DNA of 44,588 nt from an uncultured Succinivibrionaceae bacterium (GTDB lineage Bacteria; Pseudomonadota; Gammaproteobacteria; Enterobacterales; Succinivibrionaceae). The notes under the pieces were generated by a model. That model ran no database searches and was not told where the DNA came from. It saw only the letters and a program-made list of their open reading frames with translations. Position 1 is the stretch's first letter; the number at the start of each line of letters is the position of its first letter. Where the stretch lies: the NCBI GenBank assembly GCA_944393045.1, contig CALXYT010000014.1, positions 1 through 44,588 on the forward strand, given 5' to 3'. This document shows, in pieces, positions 32,287 through 39,235 of the stretch. The position numbers and the translations under genes are program-made.

Positions 32287-33162
32287 TTAATGATTTAAAA
32301 TTTCTTTTAGAGCTTCCAAGTGTTCAATTTTTATAATGTAGTTATAGCTTTTATGCTTTAAACTTATTTGATTGGTTCTATCCAATAAGATTGGAATAGG
32401 TGGTTCAACAAATAATACTTTATTTGCTTTTTTTGAGTCAGTATTTTTTTTTGCAAAATTTAATTCTATTTTAATTTTTCCAGTATTGAAAACATTTCTA
32501 TATATTTCTTCATTTGAGCTAATGTTAAGTTTATCTTTTAATTTTTGTATTGATAATGCTCTACCTTCTTTTATTTCTTTTAAAACATAATTTAGAATAT
32601 CTTTGTTGTATGTTAAATCTATTATTGGTGTTTCAGTTCTCTTGTTATATTTAGGAATATCATTAAAAATTCTAAGAAGTTTTTCTTGTTTCGATTCTTC
32701 CATATTTTTCAAAATTACTGTTTTGAATTTTTTTTCTTTAATTTTTGCTTCTGAATAATTATTTTTCTTTAAGGCAGGAAGAATTTTTTTATTAAATTCT
32801 CGACATGCTTTAGAATAAGCTACATACATAGTTGGTTGAACAAACATTTTTTCTGGAAGAACTATTGTTTGCTGAGTGATAGTAATGTTATTTTGTAAAA
32901 GTTCATAATATTCAGTATTATTAAAAAAAACATGACTATATTTTTTTTGTGCTTTGATAAGTGATTTATTTTTTAAAGTGTTTAGAATGTTAGAAGTTAA
33001 GATTATTTTGTCGTTAAGAAAAGATCTAATGTTATTATGAAAATAAGTGGTGCTTACATCTAATTGAGAAATAATAAATTCAGGTGTTATTTGATTACAG
33101 TTATTTATTTTATAAGCTAAATCTGATAGCTCATTTTCAGTATATACATTAAAATTTTTCAT
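32287..33162 (-). CDS. Unrecognised protein at the right end of the element
   Basis: I do not recognise this Lys/Asn-rich protein (about 291 residues). The N-terminal part (TENELSDLAYKINNCNQITPEFIISQLDVSTTYFHNNIRSFLND) could be a winged-helix or HTH fold. The middle holds QQTIVLPEKMFVQPTMYVAYSKACREF and the C-terminus YNYIIKIEHLEALKEI. No membrane helix or catalytic motif stands out. I chose the second Met (33162) because GGA lies 8 bases before it; an upstream ATG at 33186 would add 8 residues. Being the outermost gene, opposite the helicase and integrase end, it could be a replication or excision factor, but nothing in the sequence proves this. Confidence 0.6.
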   Translation of the reverse strand: MKNFNVYTENELSDLAYKINNCNQITPEFIISQLDVSTTYFHNNIRSFLNDKIILTSNILNTLKNKSLIKAQKKYSHVFFNNTEYYELLQNNITITQQTIVLPEKMFVQPTMYVAYSKACREFNKKILPALKKNNYSEAKIKEKKFKTVILKNMEESKQEKLLRIFNDIPKYNKRTETPIIDLTYNKDILNYVLKEIKEGRALSIQKLKDKLNISSNEEIYRNVFNTGKIKIELNFAKKNTDSKKANKVLFVEPPIPILLDRTNQISLKHKSYNYIIKIEHLEALKEILNH

Positions 33163-33310
33163 AAAAAATATCCATTTGCATTCCATTGAAGATTTTTTTG
33201 TAGAATTTTTATTTTATAATTTCCCTATACATGTTTTCATATGTAGTAACAAGGATTTGTTAAGAAAAATAAAAAACGTGATAATTTTTTTCTTTTAATA
33301 TTGAAAAATA

Positions 33311-33350
33311 AACAAAAAAAACTTAAACTTTTATTTAAGTTATTTTTGTT
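33311..33350. terminator. Bidirectional terminator near the right end of the element
   Basis: AACTTAAA (33320-33327) pairs with TTTAAGTT (33334-33341) and the stem continues through AACAAAAA/TTTTTGTT. It would insulate the element from the chromosome on this side, as the hairpin at 752 does on the other. Confidence 0.6.
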
Positions 33351-33381
33351 TGAACTGGCTTATCTTTAAATAAAATCTCAT

Positions 33382-33394
33382 AAATATCCTCTTT
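33382..33394 (+). other. Candidate right attachment core (attR)
   Basis: AAATATCCTCTTT, an exact copy of 713-725. It lies between the last element gene and the first chromosomal feature and is followed by the palindrome CTGATAATCAG (33396-33406). Confidence 0.35.
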
Positions 33395-33480
33395 TCTGAT
33401 AATCAGTAAAAATACTGGCTATTTTAAGCAGAGTTGCTTATAATTTAGCAAATTTCATCTTTGGGCTAACAAGCTCCAGG

Positions 33481-33838
33481 GTTAAAGTTCTGGTTATGCT
33501 TTAACTTAAACCTAAAAAAATATACCAAAAATCAATATAATTAGCAGCTAAAATAATCTATAAAGCCAAATATAAACGTTTCATAAACAAAAAAATGTGA
33601 AACCATAAAGCTGCAAGTAATAAAAGTTATAAGGCGTGGCTCCTTTTAAGCCATAGGTTGCGACTTCCACCTTGCTATTACTATGGTCCGACATTAGTCA
33701 TGGTAATGCTAAAAATTAGCAGGAAATTAGAAGGGTAGTTATTACTTACGTGTTCTACACCTAAAAGTAATACATACTATACTTCTTAATGAATTGCCAA
33801 TTAGAGTCTTGGGCTCTCTGGTAAGAAATTACCGGATC
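33481..33838 (+). ncRNA. Hairpin-rich region upstream of potF, candidate structured RNA or leader
   Basis: No ORF fits here, but several stems do: GTTAAAG/CTTTAAC (33481-33487, 33499-33505); TGGCT/AGCCA (33637-33641, 33649-33653); a 9-bp stem with one G.U (33677-33685, 33699-33707); a long three-part stem (33729-33747 with 33765-33786); and CTGGTAA/TTACCGG (33818-33824, 33829-33835), which ends about 20 bases before the potF ribosome binding site. GC content is higher than in nearby spacers. I compared it by memory with 6S, tmRNA, RNase P and SRP RNA and common riboswitch cores and saw no match. Confidence 0.35.
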
Positions 33839-33866
33839 TTAAAGAAATTTTTTATAAGGATTTATG

Positions 33867-34964
33867 ATGTTAAAAAAATCACTTATTGGTGTTCTTTTGT
33901 TGGGTGCTTCCTTAGGTACTGCTTTAGCAGAGGAGCAGGTGGTTCATGTTTATAACTGGAATGAATCAATCGATATGAGTGTTATTCCTATGTTTGAAAA
34001 GCAAACAGGAATAAGAGTAATTTATGACTTGTTTGATAGCAATGAGGTACTGGATACCAAGCTTCTTACTGGTCAATCTGGTTATGATGTAGTTTTTCCG
34101 GGTTCTGAATTTGTTACTCATCAGGTAAAGGCTGGTGTATACCATGAGTTACCAAAAGAAAAAATTGAGAACCTCAAGTACCTTGATCCAGTTCAAATGG
34201 AATTATTAAAAGGCGTGGATGAAGGTAATAAGCACGCTATTCCATATCTTGCAGGTACAACAGGTATTGCCTATAACGTAGATTTAATAGCCAAGTACTT
34301 AGGTAAGGATTTTAAGGTGGATTCCTGGGATGTAATTTTTAAGCCTGAAATCTTATCTAAACTTACTCCTTGTGGGGTTGCAGTATTAAATGCTCCTACC
34401 GAGGTAATGGGTACTGCAATGCATTATTTAGGTTTAGACCCAAATGATCCAAACCCAAAAGCTTATAAACCGGCTGAAGAATTATTAAAGAAAATTAGTC
34501 CGTACGTTACTTATTTTCATTCAAGTCAAAATATCAATGACTTAGCTAATGGTGATATTTGTATTACCTTAGGCTGGAGTGGTGATTTAATCCAGGCTCG
34601 TAATCGTGCACTTGAAGCAAAGAATGGTATTAATATTGAGTATATCGTACCAAAAGAAGGTGCTTTAATATTTTATGATATGATGGCAATCCCTGCTGAT
34701 GCTCCTCATAAAGAAAATGCTTATAAGTTCATTAACTTTATTATGGATCCAAAGGTAATGGGGCAGATTTCATCCTACACCTCATACTCAAGCGCTAATA
34801 CTGAATCGATTAAGTATGTAGATCCGGCAGTTAAGGCAAATCCAAATGTCTTTATCCCTGCTGAGAAAATGCCAAAGATGTTTATGGTTTACGGTAAGCC
34901 TCAGAAGGTAATGCGTGAAATTAATAGAATGTGGAATAGAATTAAAAGCCACAAAGGTGAATAA
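33867..34964 (+). CDS. potF: PotD/PotF-like polyamine ABC transporter substrate-binding protein
   Basis: A signal peptide (about 1-21, ending ALA) precedes VVHVYNWNESID, the usual start of mature PotD/PotF proteins. FEKQTGIRVIYDLFDSNEVLDTKLL, SGYDVVFPGSEF, YLAGTTGIAYNVD and the C-terminal FINFIMDP...SYSSAN follow. The protein should bind putrescine or spermidine in the periplasm and hand it to a membrane permease. No permease or ATPase gene is adjacent in this window. I prefer the second of two tandem ATG codons (33867), which lies 6 bases after AAGGA; the first (33864) would be only 3 bases away. A 15-bp terminator closes the gene, so it is a single-gene unit. Confidence 0.85.
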   Translation: MLKKSLIGVLLLGASLGTALAEEQVVHVYNWNESIDMSVIPMFEKQTGIRVIYDLFDSNEVLDTKLLTGQSGYDVVFPGSEFVTHQVKAGVYHELPKEKIENLKYLDPVQMELLKGVDEGNKHAIPYLAGTTGIAYNVDLIAKYLGKDFKVDSWDVIFKPEILSKLTPCGVAVLNAPTEVMGTAMHYLGLDPNDPNPKAYKPAEELLKKISPYVTYFHSSQNINDLANGDICITLGWSGDLIQARNRALEAKNGINIEYIVPKEGALIFYDMMAIPADAPHKENAYKFINFIMDPKVMGQISSYTSYSSANTESIKYVDPAVKANPNVFIPAEKMPKMFMVYGKPQKVMREINRMWNRIKSHKGE

Positions 34965-35021
34965 TACCTAATTTCAACTTATAACATCAATTAAGTATAC
35001 CGCAAAGTACTACTTAATCTC

Positions 35022-35053
35022 TAAACCCAAAGAATCACGATTCTTTGGGTTTA
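35022..35053 (+). terminator. potF terminator
   Basis: Perfect 15-bp stem (35022-35036 with 35039-35053) around an AC centre that reads TTTAACTTT afterwards. It lies about 57 bases after the potF stop. Confidence 0.8.
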
Positions 35054-35153
35054 ACTTTGAGAACAGCAACCTACTACCAGAAAAAAATAAGAGATGAAAC
35101 AGCAACCAACAAGCAAAAACAACAAAGAAACTAAAATAACAAACAAAAAAAAT

Positions 35154-35173
35154 CCCTATTTAATAAAATAGGG
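35154..35173 (-). terminator. pfkA terminator
   Basis: CCCTATTT (35154-35161) pairs with AAATAGGG (35166-35173); on the minus strand a run of T follows (35143-35152). It lies 31 bases after the pfkA stop. Confidence 0.8.
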
Positions 35174-35203
35174 CCAAACTTTAAATTAAAAGTATTAAAA
35201 TCT

Positions 35204-36166
35204 TTAAGCCAGTCTTTTAGTTAAATCAACCATATCGCTATTTGGGGTGTGTATTTGATTTGTAATACAATCTTCAATATCGTAATGAACGAGCTTATTA
35301 TTAACGATACCTATACATTGATTGATTTTTCCTTCAACCAATAAATCTACGGCATAAGCTCCAAGTCTGCTTGCCAGGAGTCTGTCTTGTGCTGAAGGAA
35401 TACCACCACGCTGCAGATGTCCTAAAATAGTTACTCGTGTTTCAATGCCTGTTGCCACTTCAATTTCTTGGGCTAAGGTTTCAGGGTTGGTGATATTTTC
35501 ACATAAAGCAACTAAGCCATGGCGCTTACCGGTTATAAAGGCGCTAGATACTTTATCGATTAACTCTTCTTTATCGAGTTCTTTTTCTGGGATAATTACA
35601 TAATCAGCTCCCCCTGCAATAGCGGAGAACATCGCTAAATCTCCACAATGTCTGCCCATGATTTCAATAATGCTTATTCTTTTATGGGAGTTGCAGGTAT
35701 CACGTAATCTATCAAGACATTCAACCACGGTGTTAAATGCAGTATCAAACCCAATGGTGAAATCGGTACCATGAACATCATTATCAATAGTACCTGGAAT
35801 CCCTATGCAAGGAATTCCCATCTGAGAAAGTTTAAGTGCTCCCATATAGGAACCATCACCACCAATAATAACTAAAGCATCAATTCCATGCTTTGCCAGA
35901 TTAGCAATGGCCTCTTTACGAATAGATTCCTCAGCAAATGCAGGGAATCTTGAGGTCCCTAAAACTGTACCACCACGGTTGATAATTTCAGATACACAAG
36001 CACGGTCTAATTTAATGATGCGATCTTGATGCATGCCTAAGTAACCGTCTTTAATCCCAAAAACCTCTAATCCTGCACTAATACCTGCACGTACTACTGC
36101 TCTAATAGCAGGGTTCATACCTGGGGCATCGCCACCAGAGGTTAGGATTCCGATTCTTTTTATCAT
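35204..36166 (-). CDS. pfkA: ATP-dependent 6-phosphofructokinase
   Basis: Phosphofructokinase turns fructose 6-phosphate and ATP into fructose 1,6-bisphosphate. The sequence shows RIGILTSGGDAPGMNPAIRA at the start, VIIGGDGSYMGA, the catalytic GTIDNDVHGTDFTIGFDTA, IIEIMGRHCGDLA and ILGHLQRGG. I start at MIKRIGIL (36166), which gives 320 residues, the length of E. coli PfkA, and has AGG 9 bases upstream; a longer frame up to 36205 adds 13 atypical residues. It lies downstream of tpiA on the same strand, 245 bases apart with a hairpin between. Confidence 0.95.
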   Translation of the reverse strand: MIKRIGILTSGGDAPGMNPAIRAVVRAGISAGLEVFGIKDGYLGMHQDRIIKLDRACVSEIINRGGTVLGTSRFPAFAEESIRKEAIANLAKHGIDALVIIGGDGSYMGALKLSQMGIPCIGIPGTIDNDVHGTDFTIGFDTAFNTVVECLDRLRDTCNSHKRISIIEIMGRHCGDLAMFSAIAGGADYVIIPEKELDKEELIDKVSSAFITGKRHGLVALCENITNPETLAQEIEVATGIETRVTILGHLQRGGIPSAQDRLLASRLGAYAVDLLVEGKINQCIGIVNNKLVHYDIEDCITNQIHTPNSDMVDLTKRLA

Positions 36167-36330
36167 GTTAACAAACCTGTGAATAAAATGTGAACAAACT
36201 GCCAATAGGGCAAAAATTTACTTGATACTAGGAATTTATTTCCTGTTATGACACAAAAAACCACTTTGGGTTTCAGTAAAGATACTAACAGTTGGTAACT
36301 TTAGTATAGAAATTTTTTTGCTGCGCCCTA

Positions 36331-36359
36331 AACAAACGGATGTAATACATCCGTTTGTT
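36331..36359. terminator. Hairpin between tpiA and pfkA
   Basis: AACAAACGGATGTA (36331-36344) and TACATCCGTTTGTT (36346-36359) are perfect complements. There is no T-run on the minus strand, so it may act as a weak terminator or message stabiliser after tpiA. Confidence 0.5.
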
Positions 36360-36411
36360 AGTTTGCCTTGTACTAATTTATACTCTAAAACAAAGATAGT
36401 TTTAGTAAATA

Positions 36412-37164
36412 TTAGTTAGCTGCGTTAATGATAGCTGCAAAATCAGCAGGCTTTAATGAAGCACCACCAACTAAACCGCCATCGATATCTTCCTGAGCAA
36501 ATAATTCAGGAGCAGTCTTGGCATTGCAAGAACCACCGTAAAGGATTTGTACCTTAGCAGCTACATCTTTATCAAATGATGCTAAGTAAGCACGAATCTG
36601 AGCATGAACGTTCTGAGCGATTTCAGGAGTTGCTGTCTTACCGGTACCGATAGCCCAAATTGGTTCGTAAGCGATAACAGCCTTTTCAAAAGCCTTGATA
36701 CCGCAAAGGTCAATTACAGCCTGAAGCTGAGTTTTACATACTTCAGTAGTCTGGTTAGCTTCGAACTGAGCTAAAGATTCACCGATGCAAAGAACTGGAA
36801 TTAAATCAGCTTCCTGAGCCGCCTTAAATTTGGCAGCAACAACTTCGTTAGTTTCGTTATGGTACTGACGTCTTTCACTGTGACCAACGATAGCATACTT
36901 ACAACCGAATTCCTTGATCATAACTGGTGAGTTTTCACCTGTGAAAGCACCACTGGTGTGAACGTCACAATCTTCTGAACCGTAGTTGATTTCAGTCCCC
37001 TTTGCTAAATCTTCAACTAAACCGATGAAGATAGTAGGAGCGCATACAGCAACTTCTACATTGGTAGCCTGAGCTGCAGGTTCAATTAAAGCCTTTACTA
37101 AAGAAGTAACAGATTCCTTGGTGCCGTTTAACTTCCAGTTACCCATAACTAGTGGTTTTCTCAT
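36412..37164 (-). CDS. tpiA: Triosephosphate isomerase
   Basis: The isomerase interconverts dihydroxyacetone phosphate and glyceraldehyde 3-phosphate. Seen: MRKPLVMGNWKLNG with the substrate Lys, the catalytic His in IVGHSERR, the catalytic Glu in AYEPIWAIGTGKTATPE (loop 6) and LYGGSCN, GLVGGASL. I start at MRKPLVMGNWK (37164), giving 250 residues as in the family (E. coli 255), with GAAGG 9 bases upstream. The longer frame to 37209 adds 15 residues without family support. It and pfkA form a tandem glycolytic pair. Confidence 0.96.
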   Translation of the reverse strand: MRKPLVMGNWKLNGTKESVTSLVKALIEPAAQATNVEVAVCAPTIFIGLVEDLAKGTEINYGSEDCDVHTSGAFTGENSPVMIKEFGCKYAIVGHSERRQYHNETNEVVAAKFKAAQEADLIPVLCIGESLAQFEANQTTEVCKTQLQAVIDLCGIKAFEKAVIAYEPIWAIGTGKTATPEIAQNVHAQIRAYLASFDKDVAAKVQILYGGSCNAKTAPELFAQEDIDGGLVGGASLKPADFAAIINAAN

Positions 37165-37199
37165 GATATTAACCTTCTCTAATGAATAGATACGTTGAG

Positions 37200-37247
37200 T
37201 TAGGAGCAAAAACTCCTAAGATTAAACAAAAATTTCTGCAAATTATA
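37200..37247 (-). promoter_or_regulatory. tpiA promoter and leader hairpin
   Basis: On the minus strand TATAAT (37247-37242) lies about 78 bases before the tpiA start, and TAGGAG/CTCCTA (37201-37206, 37213-37218) forms a small hairpin in the leader. No clear -35 box. Confidence 0.45.
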
Positions 37248-37642
37248 GCATATTGCTAAAATTGCACACTAAAAAATTAGCTTTTTACGTAAAAGTTTAA
37301 GAGAATTTAACATAAAGGTTGAGTTATTTTGTACTCCATTTATCGCTCTTTACTTAAAAATGTCACTTTTTTGGCTTCCAAACACCTTAAATCATTTAAA
37401 ATAAGTCAGGCTTATTGTTATTTTTTAAGTAGCTGGCAGTTAACAGATATGTAGGATGGTATGGCATGAATCAGAGAAAAAATGCTAAAAATACCCAAAA
37501 AGCAACTCTCTCGATAAATGACTTAACACATTTCCTTATGAGAGTTATAACAGTAAAAAAAGCAAAAAAGAAGTAAATGCAATAAACGCAAAAAAAAACA
37601 CAATAAAAGTTATGAAACCAATAAAAGAAGGCTTAGTTTGTT
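37248..37642. other. Intergenic stretch without a gene
   Basis: An AT-rich spacer between tpiA and the DUF285 gene. I see no ORF with a ribosome binding site, no tRNA and no clear repeat. The last 120 bases are A-rich on the plus strand and may hold the promoter of the next gene. Confidence 0.5.
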
Positions 37643-38383
37643 ATGCTTAAGAAATATCAACCCAAAACTCGTGATGAGCTAGTAAAACTTGTGCGCAATT
37701 TAAGTATAAACCTTGGCGATATTGATACTTCAGAAATTACCGATATGAGTTTTTTATTTGTTGACAAAGATTCACTTGAAGAACCAATTAGAAGTGATTT
37801 TAGTGGTATTGAAACTTGGGATACTTCTAAAGTTACCAGTATGGCTTATATGTTCTCAAGATGCACAGACTTTAATCTTCCTTTAAGTTTTGATACAAGT
37901 AATGTTACTGATATGACCTGCATGTTCTCTTTATGCCGTAAATTTAATCAGCCCTTAACTTTTAATACCAAAAGCGTAATATCAATGATTGGGATGTTTG
38001 ATTGGTGCATGAGCTTTAATCAAGAGGTAAGTTTTGATACAAGCAGGGTTGTAAACATGCTGGGTATGTTTGCAAACTGCTATGAATTTAATAAGCCTGT
38101 AAACCTTGATACCAGTAACGTTACTAATATGTCATGCATGTTTTGTTATTGCAGTAAGTTTAATAAGCCGATAAATTTTAATACAAGTAAGGTTACTAGT
38201 ATGGCTTATATGTTCGGCTATTGTAAGGATATGGCGCAAAGTATTTCACTTGATACCAAAAATGTCCTGGATTTAAGCTTTATGTTTGTAGGTTGTGAAA
38301 AGCTCTCCACAAACATAAACTTAAAGATAAACGCTAAGGCCAATACCTTTGGTATGTTTGACTTTTGCCCAAACAGGGGATAA
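37643..38383 (+). CDS. DUF285 (BspA-like) repeat protein
   Basis: The 246-residue protein consists almost wholly of about eight 24-residue repeats of the form (F/L/W)DTSxVTxMxxMFxxCxxFNxPxx, the DUF285/BspA-type leucine-rich-like repeat found in cell-surface proteins of Mycoplasma, Anaerobiospirillum-like and rumen or gut bacteria. There is no signal peptide and no anchor, so it would stay in the cytosol or use another export route. Each repeat has a conserved Cys after MF. It lies directly before a broken cysteine desulfurase gene, so it may mark an insertion or rearrangement. Function is not known. Confidence 0.75.
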   Translation: MLKKYQPKTRDELVKLVRNLSINLGDIDTSEITDMSFLFVDKDSLEEPIRSDFSGIETWDTSKVTSMAYMFSRCTDFNLPLSFDTSNVTDMTCMFSLCRKFNQPLTFNTKSVISMIGMFDWCMSFNQEVSFDTSRVVNMLGMFANCYEFNKPVNLDTSNVTNMSCMFCYCSKFNKPINFNTSKVTSMAYMFGYCKDMAQSISLDTKNVLDLSFMFVGCEKLSTNINLKINAKANTFGMFDFCPNRG

Positions 38384-38435
38384 TACAAAAAACATAAACA
38401 GCCAAAGCAGGCAACAAAAAGTAAACAATTTATAA

Positions 38436-38927
38436 GTTAAAAACCCCACTCCGATAGCTTCAATAATCGATGGTGGTGCACAAGATTCTGATCTTAGAGC
38501 AGGAACAGAGAATGTAGCTTCCATAGTTGCTATGGCTGCAGCACTAAAAGAGGCTACCGATAACATGGAAAGCACTAATAAAAAATTAAAAAATATGGAA
38601 GAGGAGTTTTTAGGAAGACTTAAAAGTGCTGATATCGATTTTATCCGTAATGGCGCAAAGGATCATGTTTTTGGGAATATTAATATCTCCATAAAAAATG
38701 AAGAGGTCGAAGCGCTTTTACATAGGCTTGATTTAAAAGGCATAGCTATTGCCACAGGATCGGCATGTGACTCCCAGTTTACCGCCATAAGCCATGTTAT
38801 TGAGGCAATAGGAGTAAGTAAAGATTATGCAAAAGGAACCATAAGAGTATCATTTGGTGCTGATAATAAAGAAGATGATGCTATAAAGGTTGCTGATGCG
38901 TTAATTGAAATCCTTAATAAAGCTTAA
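38436..38927 (+). pseudogene. 5'-truncated cysteine desulfurase (NifS/IscS family)
   Basis: The open frame from 38436 reads NPTPIASIIDGGAQDSDLRAGTENVASIVAM, then a helical stretch and IAIATGSACDSQFTAISHVIEAIG with RVSFG near the end. This is the C-terminal third of an aminotransferase-class V cysteine desulfurase, including the active-site Cys loop (ATGSAC). The first two thirds, with the PLP Lys and His, are missing, and the frame has a TAA just upstream, so the gene is dead. An internal ATG at 38532 could still start a 131-residue fragment, but that cannot be active alone. Confidence 0.8.
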
Positions 38928-38957
38928 AAACCAAATAAAAGATATTTTATTTCTAGC

Positions 38958-38987
38958 TTGACAACTATCGCTGTTATGTGGGATCAT
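38958..38987 (+). promoter_or_regulatory. thr operon promoter
   Basis: A perfect TTGACA (38958-38963) is followed 18 bases later by GATCAT (38982-38987), a 4/6 match to the -10 box. It lies about 105 bases upstream of the leader peptide. Confidence 0.5.
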
Positions 38988-39091
38988 AGCAAAAAAATTT
39001 GTGAGCTTTGATGATAAAGAAAAAGTTTAATAATAGTTATGTATTGGTAACGACACCAAAGCTTCAAACGCAAAAAGGAATGCAGTATAAC

Positions 39092-39151
39092 ATGCTAAGC
39101 ACAACAATAATTACCACCGGGATTATAACAGGTCAATGTTTGGGCTGTTAA
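39092..39151 (+). CDS. thrL: thr operon leader peptide
   Basis: A 19-codon ORF, MLSTTIITTGIITGQCLGC, carries five Thr and four Ile codons in a row of eleven. E. coli thrL ([21 protein letters not shown]) has the same bias, used to sense charged tRNA-Thr and tRNA-Ile. AAGGAA lies 12 bases before this ATG; an in-frame ATG at 39080 would abut the Shine-Dalgarno. Bases CTAAGCACAACAA at its start can pair with TTGTTGTGTGCTTA just after its stop (39153-39168), giving the 1:2 stem of an attenuator. Too short for normal gene calls. Confidence 0.8.
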   Translation: MLSTTIITTGIITGQCLGC

Positions 39152-39184
39152 ATTTGTTGTGTGCTTAAGCAAACAAAAAAGGAA

Positions 39185-39216
39185 GGCCCAGGATTGAACT
39201 TCAATCGGGGCTTTTT
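39185..39216 (+). terminator. thr operon attenuator
   Basis: GATTGA (39192-39197) with TCAATC (39201-39206), extended by GCCC and GGGGC arms, is followed by TTTTT. It ends 20 bases before the thrA start and completes a transcription attenuator with thrL. Confidence 0.8.
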
Positions 39217-39235
39217 CGTTTTATGGGAGTATTTA

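Noticed and set aside
33710..33720. GCTAAAAATTAGC as a further KorB-like site
   Set aside because: The half-sites are in inverted order relative to the operator (GCTAA..TTAGC), and the position is outside the proposed element.
36167..36205. Longer pfkA start
   Set aside because: The extra 13 residues have no family match, and the MIKRIGIL start gives the standard 320-residue length.
37248..37642. Possible small RNA or tRNA between tpiA and the DUF285 gene
   Set aside because: No cloverleaf, CCA end or strong stem-terminator pair could be found.
39161..39235. Longer thrA N-terminus
   Set aside because: The added 25 codons overlap the attenuator hairpin; the conserved [10 protein letters not shown] start has a good ribosome binding site at 39236.
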